In this document: one piece after another, positions 1-7,414 of the stretch
Numbering within the stretch: the first letter of the stretch is position 1
How the letters are laid out: the number at the start of each line of letters is the position of its first letter
Assembly: GCA_031254035.1 (NCBI GenBank)
Contig: JAIRVF010000021.1
Span: 1-43,336 of the forward strand
Length of the DNA: 43,336 bases
DNA from: Paenibacillus sp.
Lineage (GTDB): Bacteria > Bacillota > Bacilli > Paenibacillales > Paenibacillaceae
Reading direction: 5' to 3'
Position numbers and translations under genes: made by a program
Notes under the pieces: generated by a model
What the model saw: the letters and a program-made list of their open reading frames with translations, nothing else
The model's database searches: none
Told to the model about the DNA's origin: nothing

Positions 1-19
1 GTTAACAAAAATTGTAGCT

Positions 20-55
20 TGTTGTTGTTGGAGGAGGCCTCCTCCAACAACAACA
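20..55. repeat. Perfect 36-bp palindrome, possible terminator
   Basis: The two 18-base arms (TGTTGTTGTTGGAGGAGG and its exact complement) meet with no spacer. Read on the minus strand, downstream of the DUF3006 gene, the hairpin is followed by AGCTACAATTTTTG. It could therefore end that operon, although the T run begins about eight bases after the stem. No element ends were recognised around it. Confidence 0.7.
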
Positions 56-252
56 CTTTATGCTTATTCGTAGTCCAGAGGATATTTCTACTAACTTACA
101 CAAACTTCTTGACGCTACCTCAATGACTTAAATAGTTGCACTTTTGCAGGAATATCTGGCGTGAGATCACGATGACGCATAAAAAGATGCACTTTCACAG
201 GCTTTTTCGCCCTTTCGCCTTTCTTCCTGATCTGACCTGTGGCCCGTCAGCG

Positions 253-483
253 TCAATCTTCCCAAACATCATCCATTAGTTTTTTGATCTCTGTGCTTCG
301 TTTCCGCGTCAAAACAGAGTTTGGGGTCCATTTGCCCCCGCGCCACTCGACGACGTCCCCGCGTTTTGCTTTGGAATCCACTTGGGCCATCAGCACCGCT
401 TCAACATTCCCGTCAATTTCGATTTTGCAGTAAGCTCCTTCAAAACCTTCGATAATTCCAGTAGATGTTTTCAATTGTCCCAC
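253..483 (-). CDS. DUF3006 family protein
   Basis: This is a 76-residue acidic protein resembling DUF3006 proteins, which are small, of unknown function, and often sit beside ComEC-like metallo-beta-lactamase-fold hydrolases, as here. Visible features are a beta-rich first half containing the stretch IIEGFEGAYCKIEIDG, then GDVVEWRGGKW and a charged C-terminal helix. The start is GTG in a TAGTG overlap with the stop of the hydrolase gene, so translation is probably coupled. An AGAAAGG stretch lies only two bases before the GTG, which suggests re-initiation rather than independent loading. The same frame stays open for 45 codons past the TGA stop. No catalytic residues can be proposed. Confidence 0.8.
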   Translation of the reverse strand: MGQLKTSTGIIEGFEGAYCKIEIDGNVEAVLMAQVDSKAKRGDVVEWRGGKWTPNSVLTRKRSTEIKKLMDDVWED

Positions 484-1376
484 TACCTTTCTGTGGCAAC
501 ATGAATAGATCTGCCGTCCGAGGCCATTTCAATCGTCCCCTGCTTATCATTCCGGTATACTTCAACGCCCTGCTGCTGCAGGCGATCCAATATCTTGGGT
601 TTCGGATGTCCGTAGGAGTTGCCTTCGCCCGCCTGGATCACGGCATATTTCGGATGTACTTCTTTCAAAAATTTCGCCGATGTGGATGAATTGGATCCAT
701 GGTGACCCACAAGCAAGACGTCTGCTTTCAGATCCGCTCCTGATGCGACCATGTCCTTTTCACTTACCGTTTCCGAATCACCCGTCAGAAGAAACGAGGT
801 TTGTCCATAGGCAACCTTCACAACGGCACTCATATTATTCGAATCCTCATAGGTACGTGTTGGCGCTAGCATATCCACATGAACATGCTCATCAAGATCC
901 CAGGACAAACCTGATTTTGCCGTTTTCACTTTTAGCCCCTTGTTTTTGATCGATATGAGCAGAGATTCATAGGTTTTCGTATTAGATTGGACCTTCGGCA
1001 TATAGATCGCATCGACTGGAATATTGTCAATGACTTTATCAAGACCCCCAATATGATCCGCATCCGGATGCGTACCGATTACGACATCGATCTTGGAAAT
1101 ATGGTATTGCTTCATATAATCCAACATCGCTTGTTCTTTGGAATTGTTGCCCGCATCGATCAGCATTGTTTTGCCGGAGGGGGTCACTAGCAACTGCGAA
1201 GCGCCTTGTCCGACATCCAAAAAGTAAACCTTCAATTTGGGTTCGCCTGAGGAAACTGGAGTGCCAGAATCCGGAGTACCAATAACCTGCAAACCCGTGG
1301 AACATCCTGAAAAAACAAACAAAAAAATGCCCGCCAACATTGAAATGATAAAGTATGTATATCTGGTTGTTTTCAT
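483..1376 (-). CDS. ComEC/Rec2-like MBL-fold lipoprotein
   Basis: This is a 297-residue metallo-beta-lactamase-fold hydrolase of the ComEC/Rec2 C-terminal-domain type. The N-terminus has a basic start, a hydrophobic segment and a lipobox ending FVFSGC, so it is probably a lipoprotein anchored on the outer face of the membrane. The core starts at about residue 48 (KVYFLDVGQGAS). It has the metal motif THPDADHIGG near residue 105, LLTGDSE near 200 and GHHGSNSST near 225, as expected for a two-metal centre. It lacks the ComEC membrane channel, so it is a stand-alone secreted enzyme. Members of this group are suspected nucleases or phosphodiesterases, but the substrate cannot be read from the sequence. 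The gene overlaps the DUF3006 start by one base. Confidence 0.85.
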   Translation of the reverse strand: MKTTRYTYFIISMLAGIFLFVFSGCSTGLQVIGTPDSGTPVSSGEPKLKVYFLDVGQGASQLLVTPSGKTMLIDAGNNSKEQAMLDYMKQYHISKIDVVIGTHPDADHIGGLDKVIDNIPVDAIYMPKVQSNTKTYESLLISIKNKGLKVKTAKSGLSWDLDEHVHVDMLAPTRTYEDSNNMSAVVKVAYGQTSFLLTGDSETVSEKDMVASGADLKADVLLVGHHGSNSSTSAKFLKEVHPKYAVIQAGEGNSYGHPKPKILDRLQQQGVEVYRNDKQGTIEMASDGRSIHVATER

Positions 1377-1394
1377 AAACTTCCTTTCATGCTT

Positions 1395-2165
1395 TTATGT
1401 GCTATATTCTGGGTACAGTTCGAAGCTTGCATTGCCGGCCTGAAACGAGCCGTTTTTGAACGAATATTTCAATTTCAGATCTCCCACAAATTCCGAGGGC
1501 GAGATTTGCACTCCGGTCGTGGCAGTTAATACACCGTCCTCAACGGTATACTGCATTATGCTCCCGATTTGCGGCCGGGCGTCTAAATGCGCGTGATCCG
1601 ATAAAATGAATGAATAAGGCACTTCATAATGCTGCCCCTGTACGTTTAGTTCGAGCCCTTGGTCGGAAAAATTCCCGCTAAACTGCTTCAAAAACGCCGT
1701 ATTGGCATCTTCTACCGGTACCCTGGTTCCTTCTGAATTATACACAACTACATTGGACTGGTAAACTCCGGTACCATAACCCGTTGTCAGGATCACAACG
1801 ACTTCCTGTTGCCCGTTTCCGTTTAGATCTTCGCTTATGATTTGCGGAGCATAGGTTGGATTCGACACGTTATAGCCGGGTGCACTGCTGCTAAACACAG
1901 ATGTTATTATTTTTAATTGACCAAAGATCCCTTCATCGGTCTTGATTCCTGTGATATGTACAGTCTTATCGTCGGATTCGGCAATCATTTCCTCGGATGG
2001 GATGTTCACCGAAGTGAGCTGATTATTTGGGGCTTTATTTGCCGTTACCGTCCCCTCAGCACTTGGACTAGGTTTTATCGAATTGTCCTTCGCAAAGGTA
2101 AATATTGAAGTCGCAGATAATATGACGATAATTGCGGCTGACGCAATGACCCATTTTTTGCTCAT
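1395..2165 (-). CDS. Secreted protein of unknown function
   Basis: I do not recognise a named family for this 256-residue protein. It begins MSKKWVIASAAIIVILSATS, a signal peptide or N-terminal anchor with a likely Ala-type cleavage near TFAKD. A Ser/Pro/Thr-rich linker follows to about residue 50. The mature part contains SEDLNGNGQQEVVVIL followed by TTGYGTGVYQSNVVVYN, which resembles one FG-GAP/VCBS-like repeat (DxNxNG metal loop followed by beta strands). An extracellular beta-propeller-like or ligand-binding role is only a guess. It lies 18 bp upstream of the MBL lipoprotein gene on the same strand, so the two are probably co-transcribed and both act outside the cytoplasmic membrane. Confidence 0.7.
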   Translation of the reverse strand: MSKKWVIASAAIIVILSATSIFTFAKDNSIKPSPSAEGTVTANKAPNNQLTSVNIPSEEMIAESDDKTVHITGIKTDEGIFGQLKIITSVFSSSAPGYNVSNPTYAPQIISEDLNGNGQQEVVVILTTGYGTGVYQSNVVVYNSEGTRVPVEDANTAFLKQFSGNFSDQGLELNVQGQHYEVPYSFILSDHAHLDARPQIGSIMQYTVEDGVLTATTGVQISPSEFVGDLKLKYSFKNGSFQAGNASFELYPEYST

Positions 2166-2307
2166 TCACATGATGCTCCTCTCTTTGGTCGCACAGCTTC
2201 ATTGCAAGCCAGCATCTTATTTCATATTATGTTTTTTTGAGGAGCTTATCCAGCCAAAAGTTTGTAACCTTTGAATCACTTACATATGCGTGTATATGAA
2301 AATAGTT

Positions 2308-2817
2308 TTATTGTTCTTCGTTCGCAACCAAACTGTTTCGGATTTCTTCAAATGAAACCGGTTTATAATCCCAATGCTCGACACTGACATTAAAATAATG
2401 CTGGCCTTCATATTTTTGGTTGTGGATATGACCATGGATATTGACGTAAGGCATATGTTTATTCATATAGATGGGCTCATGGGACAAAAAGTAAAACGAT
2501 TCGTATATAATCGGGTATTCGCTGACTTCATCAAAACCGGCGTCCAGCCACCATTTTTTGCTCCGTCCCCGGTCATGGTTGCCCATAATGAGGAACTTCT
2601 CCCCGTTCAGACGTTCTACGATCGCTTTCGTTTTTTCTTTATTGTAAAAAGAGAAATCACCAAGATGAAATACCCGATCCTCTTTATTAACTACGGCATT
2701 CCACTGGTTGATCATATATTGATCCATCTCTTCCGCAGTAACAAATGGCCTTGATTCAAAATCGATAATCTTCTGATGACCAAAATGATGGTCCGAAATG
2801 ACATAAACGCGGCTCAT
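2308..2817 (-). CDS. Calcineurin-like metallophosphoesterase
   Basis: This is a 169-residue cytoplasmic metallophosphoesterase of the compact phage/bacterial type. The motifs appear in order: SDHHFGH (residues 8-14), HLGDFS (about 51-56), GNHDRGR (about 79-85), SHEP (about 111-114) and HGHIHN (about 128-133). These supply the Asp, His and Asn ligands of a two-metal centre. The length fits single-domain members that hydrolyse phosphodiesters or phosphomonoesters; the substrate is unknown. The ATG has a good ribosome binding site (GGGGGGAATGGAAG before it). It stands alone, with about 140 bp before the secreted-protein gene downstream and about 45 bp after the ABC permease stop upstream. Confidence 0.88.
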   Translation of the reverse strand: MSRVYVISDHHFGHQKIIDFESRPFVTAEEMDQYMINQWNAVVNKEDRVFHLGDFSFYNKEKTKAIVERLNGEKFLIMGNHDRGRSKKWWLDAGFDEVSEYPIIYESFYFLSHEPIYMNKHMPYVNIHGHIHNQKYEGQHYFNVSVEHWDYKPVSFEEIRNSLVANEEQ

Positions 2818-2861
2818 CTTCCATTCCCCCCTTATACTTATTTTTATTATACCTCAGGCTC

Positions 2862-3623
2862 CTACTTCGCCTCCACGTCCATCCGGGAATAATACACGAT
2901 ATTAAAAATAAATGGTACGACAAAAACAATGACGAGCGAAAAAATACCTTTCACATACGATATATCAATCATGCTACCATTCGTACTATCCACAAAATGA
3001 TTCAACATCAGGATCGGAACGCTCCAAGGAAACATAATCCCATATTCAGGCGAGTTTACGAGAATAACACCACAGATAAGTGCAACGAGTCCAAAAACGA
3101 TATTGGGCAAATAACTTCTTCCCAGTATACTGACAGTCGCATAGACCGGGACAAAAGCATATGTCATTAGTGTAAGCCACAAAAATGCCTGTATGTATCG
3201 CCAAAATGAATCCATCGATAAAGGTGGATGACTGACTGCAAAACCCGCTCCTAATGTCAACAACAGCTCCAACAACAAAATGATAAAAACAATCGGAATA
3301 AGCAACAGATATTTGGCGAAAAGGAAGTTAATTCTGCGATGCGAATACGTAAACAACGTATTGATCGTCCCCTCTCTAAACTCTAATGCAATGAGGTAGC
3401 CAATAAACAAAGAGAATAAAATGGGAGAGATTAGCAGAGAAGCGTAGCGAAAATTTGTGAATACCAGCCAGTCCCAGTTAAACATAGCCCCTGGCGTACT
3501 TTTTTGCTGGTAGATTAACGCGGCATATTCCATTAATGCGGTCAGAACAGCACTTAACGGAATGAGCCATAACAACGAAGAGCGTTTCAACTTCATGATC
3601 TCTGCATGCAAAATATTAACCAT
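2862..3623 (-). CDS. ABC-2 type transporter permease
   Basis: This 253-residue integral membrane protein has about six hydrophobic segments and the ABC-2 permease layout: a short cytoplasmic N-terminus (ILHAEIMKLKRSSLLW), then paired helices. The stretch ALEFREGTINTLFTYSHRR between helices 2 and 3 is typical of BcrB/antibiotic-efflux permeases. The start overlaps the stop of the ATPase gene by 8 bp and has its own AGGAGGG-like site, so it forms a two-gene operon with it. It is the membrane half of an exporter whose substrate might be a peptide antibiotic or lipid. That role is inferred from the BcrA-like ATPase and the adjacent two-component genes. Confidence 0.85.
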   Translation of the reverse strand: MVNILHAEIMKLKRSSLLWLIPLSAVLTALMEYAALIYQQKSTPGAMFNWDWLVFTNFRYASLLISPILFSLFIGYLIALEFREGTINTLFTYSHRRINFLFAKYLLLIPIVFIILLLELLLTLGAGFAVSHPPLSMDSFWRYIQAFLWLTLMTYAFVPVYATVSILGRSYLPNIVFGLVALICGVILVNSPEYGIMFPWSVPILMLNHFVDSTNGSMIDISYVKGIFSLVIVFVVPFIFNIVYYSRMDVEAK

Positions 3624-4533
3624 CTATTTTCCCTCCTGTTACCTGAACGAAATAATCTTCAAGATTCGCCTGAATCAAACTAAACTCACTTACCTCAACC
3701 CCATGCTCTACAAGCAGTTTGATCATCGAGCTGGTTTCATTCAGCTTTTCATAGATACGTACAACTCCCGGCTCTATAACCGGGAATTGGTTCAAATGCA
3801 TTTTCTCCTCCAGCAGCATAAGTCCTTTCTCTGTTTGAACCATCTTTGCCTCGATATAATTTTGATTTTTCTGCTGGATTTTCTCTAGCTCCAGTTCTTC
3901 CAGCAGCCTCCCTTTATGTAATATGCCGATCCGAGTTGCCAACTGTTCCACCTCGGAAAGAATGTGGCTAGAGATGAGAATCGTAATTTTGTTCATACGA
4001 GCCAGGTCCAAAATCAATTGACGTATCTCTTTGATGCCAATCGGGTCCAGTCCATTAGTCGGCTCATCGAGGATCAGCAGCTCCGGCTGGGGAAGAAGCG
4101 CCCGCGCGATCCCAAGCCGCTGCTTCATTCCAAGCGATAGACGTCTGGCCAGCCTATTTCGTACATCCCATATACCTGTCAAATGAAGCACATTATCAAT
4201 CGAATCCTTTGATTGAATTCCGGCAAGACGACGGTGAATATCTAGATTTTCAACAATGCTCAAATTCGGATAAAATCCCGGAAATTCAATGATGGATCCT
4301 ATGCGTTCCAAATTTCTGCGACAGGTCGCCACATTTTCCCCAAACAACTCAATATCTCCTTTGGTTGGCCGAACGAGTCCCATCATCATGCGGGTTGTTG
4401 TCGTCTTCCCAGCACCGTTTTGCCCAAGGAAACCATAGATATCGCCCCTGTGAATCGAGAGATCAACACTGTCAACCGCTTTAAAATCTCCATAAGATTT
4501 ACTTAATCCTTTTGTCTGTAGTATGATTTCCAT
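3616..4533 (-). CDS. ABC transporter ATP-binding protein, BcrA-like
   Basis: This is a nucleotide-binding subunit of an ABC exporter, about 305 residues from the proposed start. Walker A is GQNGAGKTTTT, the signature is LSLGMKQRLGIARALL, Walker B is LLILDEPTNGLDP, and the switch histidine lies in ISSHILSEVE. The C-terminal 80 residues form the variable extension common in bacitracin/lantibiotic-resistance ATPases. An in-frame ATG six codons upstream (4551) is possible, but the internal ATG is better placed behind GGTGAT. It pairs with the overlapping permease and diverges from a response regulator gene, the arrangement of regulated antibiotic-resistance modules. The substrate is not visible. 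Confidence 0.88.
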   Translation of the reverse strand: MEIILQTKGLSKSYGDFKAVDSVDLSIHRGDIYGFLGQNGAGKTTTTRMMMGLVRPTKGDIELFGENVATCRRNLERIGSIIEFPGFYPNLSIVENLDIHRRLAGIQSKDSIDNVLHLTGIWDVRNRLARRLSLGMKQRLGIARALLPQPELLILDEPTNGLDPIGIKEIRQLILDLARMNKITILISSHILSEVEQLATRIGILHKGRLLEELELEKIQQKNQNYIEAKMVQTEKGLMLLEEKMHLNQFPVIEPGVVRIYEKLNETSSMIKLLVEHGVEVSEFSLIQANLEDYFVQVTGGKIDG

Positions 4534-4579
4534 ATTATCACCGCTCTTCATATTTTTTCTTTAGTATCATTCGAATCCC

Positions 4580-4585
4580 ATTATA
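4580..4585 (-). promoter_or_regulatory. Candidate -10 box for the ABC exporter operon
   Basis: TATAAT is present on the minus strand about 47 bp before the ATPase start. No convincing -35 hexamer lies 16-18 bp upstream, so an activator (possibly the divergent response regulator) may be needed. Confidence 0.35.
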
Positions 4586-4624
4586 CTTCTCGGCGCGTGT
4601 TTTTTGGCTGACACAGTACTGAAG

Positions 4625-4658
4625 AAAGTCTTACATAATTCTTAATTTTGGTATAACA
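4625..4658 (+). promoter_or_regulatory. Candidate promoter of the response regulator gene
   Basis: GGTATAAC precedes the gene, with CTTACA about 16 bp upstream of TATAAC, a loose sigma-A pattern. The ribosome binding site AAGGGGGC follows at about 4678-4688. Confidence 0.35.
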
Positions 4659-4692
4659 CCATGAGTAAACTATTGATGAAGGGGGCTGGACT

Positions 4693-5397
4693 ATGCCACC
4701 ACGTATTCTGTTGGTAGAAGATGAGGAAGAATTACATGACCTTCTGAAGCGCTATTTAATAAAGGAGGGTTATGAGGTCGATTCTGCCATGACGGGGCCA
4801 GAAGCTGTTTCCCAGCTCGCAACCAGTGAATATCATTTGGTTATTCTCGATCTCATGCTGCCGCTAATGGATGGCTACGATGTTCTCGGACAGATCCGTA
4901 AGGATACCAATCTGCCTGTGCTTATTATTTCTTCCAAAAATGAAGAAGTAGACAAAATCGTTGGGCTTCGGATGGGGGCGGATGACTACTTGACGAAACC
5001 ATTCGGTTTAGGTGAGTTTTTGGCGCGGGTCAAAGCCTTATTAAGACGATACCTGGAATTGAATCTGGGGCGTCCCAAAGAAAATGAATCTTTGCAGCAT
5101 GCGGGAATATCGTTGAATCTTTCCTCTTACGAGGTGGAGGTTGACGGCGAGCTTAAGCAGCTGACCGCTACGGAATTTTCAATTCTGAAATTGCTCATGT
5201 CCAATATATCGAAAGTGCTGTCCAAACATGATATTTTCAAGCACGTATGGAACCAGAAATATGTCGCTGATGAAAACACCATCATGGTTCATATGAGACG
5301 GCTGCGCGTCAAAATTGAGAAGGATCCCTCTCATCCGAGGTATATACATACCATTTGGGGGATTGGCTACAAGTTCGAGACGGTGGACAAGTTTTGA
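4693..5397 (+). CDS. OmpR/PhoB-family response regulator
   Basis: This 234-residue transcription factor has a receiver domain (residues 4-115) with acidic pocket EDEEE at 9-13, phospho-acceptor Asp53 in VILDLMLP, Ser-Ser in IISSKNEE and Lys in LTKPFG. A winged-helix DNA-binding domain follows from about 135 to 230 (LTATEFSILKLL, DENTIMVHMRRLRVKIE, IHTIWGIGYKF). The ATG is preceded by AAGGGGG. It is the cytoplasmic output of the two-component pair with the following kinase, whose reading frame begins at its last codons. The divergent ABC exporter is the obvious target, by analogy with BceRS/BcrR-type resistance loci. Confidence 0.92.
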   Translation: MPPRILLVEDEEELHDLLKRYLIKEGYEVDSAMTGPEAVSQLATSEYHLVILDLMLPLMDGYDVLGQIRKDTNLPVLIISSKNEEVDKIVGLRMGADDYLTKPFGLGEFLARVKALLRRYLELNLGRPKENESLQHAGISLNLSSYEVEVDGELKQLTATEFSILKLLMSNISKVLSKHDIFKHVWNQKYVADENTIMVHMRRLRVKIEKDPSHPRYIHTIWGIGYKFETVDKF

Positions 5398-6322
5398 ATC
5401 CACTTTTCCTTTTAGCCGGAATCACGGTGGCCACCCTAATATGGTTTAGATGGTTTAGAAGGCGGAAACAATGGATTCAGATTACAGAAAGTTTACACGC
5501 GATGAAATCGGGACGGGGAATACCACGGTTAAGGGTGCACGGTCTAAATCGAGAGATGAAGGAGTTGTGCACACAAGTGAATGAAATGGCAGACCAAACG
5601 CAACAATACGCTGTACAAATCGCGCGGATGGAAGAAACCCAAAAGAAAATGATTTCAAATCTACTGCATGATGTCCAAACCCCTTTGGCCGTCATGTTAG
5701 GGTATGTGGAGGCGCTCCAAGTGGACGACTCGTTGTCCGAGGCGGACAAGCAGCGATACCTAGGAATAATAAGAGATCGAGGATCGAAGCTATCCCGCCT
5801 CTTCACAGATTTCTTTGATTTGGCCAAATTGGAGTCGGATGACCTCTCTCTCGCTCTGGTTCAGATCAATCTTCCCGAGAAGGTGGAAGAGATTGCAGCC
5901 GTTTTTGAAATGGAATGTCTGAGACTTGGTCTTGATTTTCATGCGGATTTGCCGTTCGAACCGATTCATGTGTGGGCTTATCCACCTTTTATTGAAAGGA
6001 TTCTGACAAATTTACTGTCAAATGCAATGAAGTATGGAAAATGCGGCGGTGTTGTCGGTGTGCAACTGCGTATTGAGGAAACACTCGCATGGGGGATGTA
6101 TGGGATAGCGGACCGGGCATTGATGCCCGTGATCTTCCACATATTTTCGATAGATTGTATACAGGCGAAAGATCTCGAAATGCCAAGCTTCAAGGAACCG
6201 GGTTAGGACTGGCCATCGTCAAACGTTTAGTTGAAAAACAGAACGGGAAGCTGAATGTTACCTCGGTGCCAGGCGAGCGTACAACGTTCTCTTTTGGTCT
6301 TCCCCGCGTTCCTCTCTCTTAA
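5394..6322 (+). pseudogene. Sensor histidine kinase, frameshifted
   Basis: The kinase is split over two frames. The first runs to a stop at 6206 and encodes one N-terminal membrane segment (NPLFLLAGITVATLIW), a short linker, the H-box SNLLHDVQTPLAV and the N-box ILTNLLSNAMKYG. The second (from about 6089) resumes with DVWDSGPGID (G1), the F-box-like HIFDRLYTG and GTGLGLAIVK (G2). The shift is in TGGGGGAT at 6090-6097; one extra G would restore WGDVWDSGPG. The likely start is the TTG at 5394 overlapping the regulator stop; TTG at 5355 is also open. There is no extracytoplasmic sensor, as in BceS-like kinases. As read, the product lacks the ATP lid and should be inactive. A sequencing error or G-run phase variation remains possible. 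Confidence 0.82.
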
Positions 6323-6440
6323 CGGTTACTCCTGTGAAGGAGTCCTTTACACTGCATTGTCTTTCATTTGAACCGCTGTATATCTGAATGTGTACATTTG
6401 CCATATATAAAAGGATAGCCTGTGCGTGCTTGAAGTATCA

Positions 6441-6614
6441 TTATTTCTCTTCCAACTCATCCGGTATGTCGTATTTATTAATATGTGAAGTGATGGCTGC
6501 AACAGCTTCGCTGGCATCCGTCGTGGCAGGCACATGCCGAACTACATCATCGGTTTGGTCATGAAAATTCAAACGATCCGCCTCGACGGCTTTCTCTTCA
6601 TTTTTCTCCATCAT
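6441..6614 (-). CDS. Small acidic protein (57 aa), unknown
   Basis: This short gene begins with ATG at 6614 behind an excellent site (AAAGGGGGAG, six bases before ATG) and ends at TAA 6441. The 57-residue product is hydrophilic and acidic: MMEKNEEKAVEADRL near the start, TDASEAVAAITSHINKYD in the middle and PDELEEK at the end. It has no membrane segment or cysteine. It starts 27 bp after the sspH stop on the same strand, so it is probably co-transcribed with sspH and made late in the forespore. I do not recognise a family; spore association is an inference from position. Confidence 0.7.
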   Translation of the reverse strand: MMEKNEEKAVEADRLNFHDQTDDVVRHVPATTDASEAVAAITSHINKYDIPDELEEK

Positions 6615-6641
6615 GTACTCCCCCTTTCTTTATCCCACTGC

Positions 6642-6824
6642 CTAATCTTGCTCTGACAACGAATACAAAGATACTTCCCGCTCCTCTTCCGCATTGTTCA
6701 GCGCATAGATGCGTGCTGTCTCACTCTGTTCGTTTACATGCTGAATAAAAACCGGAGTTCCATCACACAACACATGTGCCATAACGGGTGAGGACGCTAT
6801 TTCTTGTGCTCTTTGAACATTCAT
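6642..6824 (-). CDS. sspH: H-type small acid-soluble spore protein
   Basis: This 60-residue protein matches the SspH family over its whole length: MNVQRAQEIASSP, then GTPVFIQHVNEQSETARIYAL, then a short acidic tail ending SLYSLSEQD. SspH proteins are minor small acid-soluble proteins made in the forespore core. Length and start agree with the family, and the ATG has a near-perfect ribosome binding site (AAAGGAGGT). A sigma-G-type promoter sits 40 bp upstream. The 57-residue gene follows in the same transcript. Confidence 0.93.
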   Translation of the reverse strand: MNVQRAQEIASSPVMAHVLCDGTPVFIQHVNEQSETARIYALNNAEEEREVSLYSLSEQD

Positions 6825-6863
6825 GCAGAAAGACCTCCTTTGCTGATAAAAGTTCGTCTTCTT

Positions 6864-6893
6864 TACTATGCACTGGGTATATATCCGTTATGC
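6864..6893 (-). promoter_or_regulatory. Sigma-G (or sigma-F) type promoter of sspH
   Basis: On the minus strand GCATA (6893-6889) is separated by exactly 18 bp from CATAGTA (6870-6864). This fits the forespore sigma-G pattern GHATR-N18-CATNHTA with one mismatch. The predicted transcript starts about 30 bp before the sspH ribosome binding region. Confidence 0.65.
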
Positions 6894-7001
6894 ATACTTC
6901 TCACATAAAAATCAGCACCACTTATGGCTCAATATTGAATTCTGATCTATAAATAACTTATACAATCTTGAAGTCGAGCTAAATCAATTTCTCTACCCTT
7001 T

Positions 7002-7133
7002 TCAACTAACCTTAAGCTCAATCCGTAGCTTATCAGTAACCATGACGATGAACTCGCTACTGATCCGTTTCGACTTGCTGATGTTGATGGTGTAGCCAAA
7101 CAGATGGCTGATGGAATCAGTGCTGCCGCGCGT
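7002..7133 (-). pseudogene. Duplicated 3' fragment of spo0A
   Basis: These 132 bp align without gaps to the last 132 bp of spo0A (7415-7546), including the TGA. I count 18 mismatches by hand, about 86 per cent identity. In the spo0A frame it encodes [20 protein letters not shown] and so on to the stop, with 35 of 43 residues identical to Spo0A. Similarity ends abruptly at ACGCGCGGC. The fragment covers only the end of the Spo0A DNA-binding domain, has no start of its own, and lies 280 bp downstream of the intact gene in the same orientation. Confidence 0.88.
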
Positions 7134-7221
7134 AATCATCCGTGTCGGAATCCAACTCATCCCACTCATCTTTAGCCCAATGCTCCGCTTCAATCCATAA
7201 AGAATAAGGGTTTTCTTCCAT
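7117..7221 (-). pseudogene. Truncated small gene fused to spo0A fragment
   Basis: An ATG at 7221, with a strong site (GGGGGGA, five bases spacing), opens a 34-codon frame beginning [20 protein letters not shown]. It ends at TGA 7117 after running 17 bases into the spo0A-derived sequence in another frame. The N-terminal part looks like the start of a genuine small cytoplasmic protein, but the rest has apparently been replaced by the spo0A fragment. It could still be translated as a short peptide. No family name is assigned. Confidence 0.5.
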
Positions 7222-7285
7222 GATCGTCCCCCCACATCTTGCTCTTGAAATCTATATGCTTTACCTCGAATTTCTACAAAACAAA

Positions 7286-7313
7286 ACCCGATAACCATTT
7301 AAGGTTATCGGGT
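7286..7313 (-). terminator. Rho-independent terminator of spo0A
   Basis: An 11-bp perfect stem (ACCCGATAACC and its complement) with a six-base ATTTAA loop is followed on the minus strand by TTTTGTTTTG. It lies about 100 bp after the spo0A stop. Confidence 0.85.
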
Positions 7314-7414
7314 GAGATGGAAAAAATCCATCGGCTTCAAAACTAGTTGATTGGTTTTCACATACTAGGTGTTAGAAAATTTCAAAATCAGAACATCACT
7401 TAATCCTAACCCTT

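Noticed and set aside
6085..6100. Programmed -1 frameshift in the kinase
   Set aside because: The sequence around the G run is not a canonical X-XXY-YYZ slippery heptamer in frame, and no downstream stimulatory hairpin is obvious. Decay, phase variation or error is more likely.
6347..6535. 62-codon minus-strand frame
   Set aside because: The overlapping 57-codon frame at 6441-6614 has a strong ribosome binding site and better composition, and this one has neither.
7002..7298. 98-codon frame joining the spo0A fragment to upstream sequence
   Set aside because: Its start lies inside the spo0A terminator stem and its N-terminal part is out of frame with the better small gene at 7221. Only the spo0A-derived part is meaningful.
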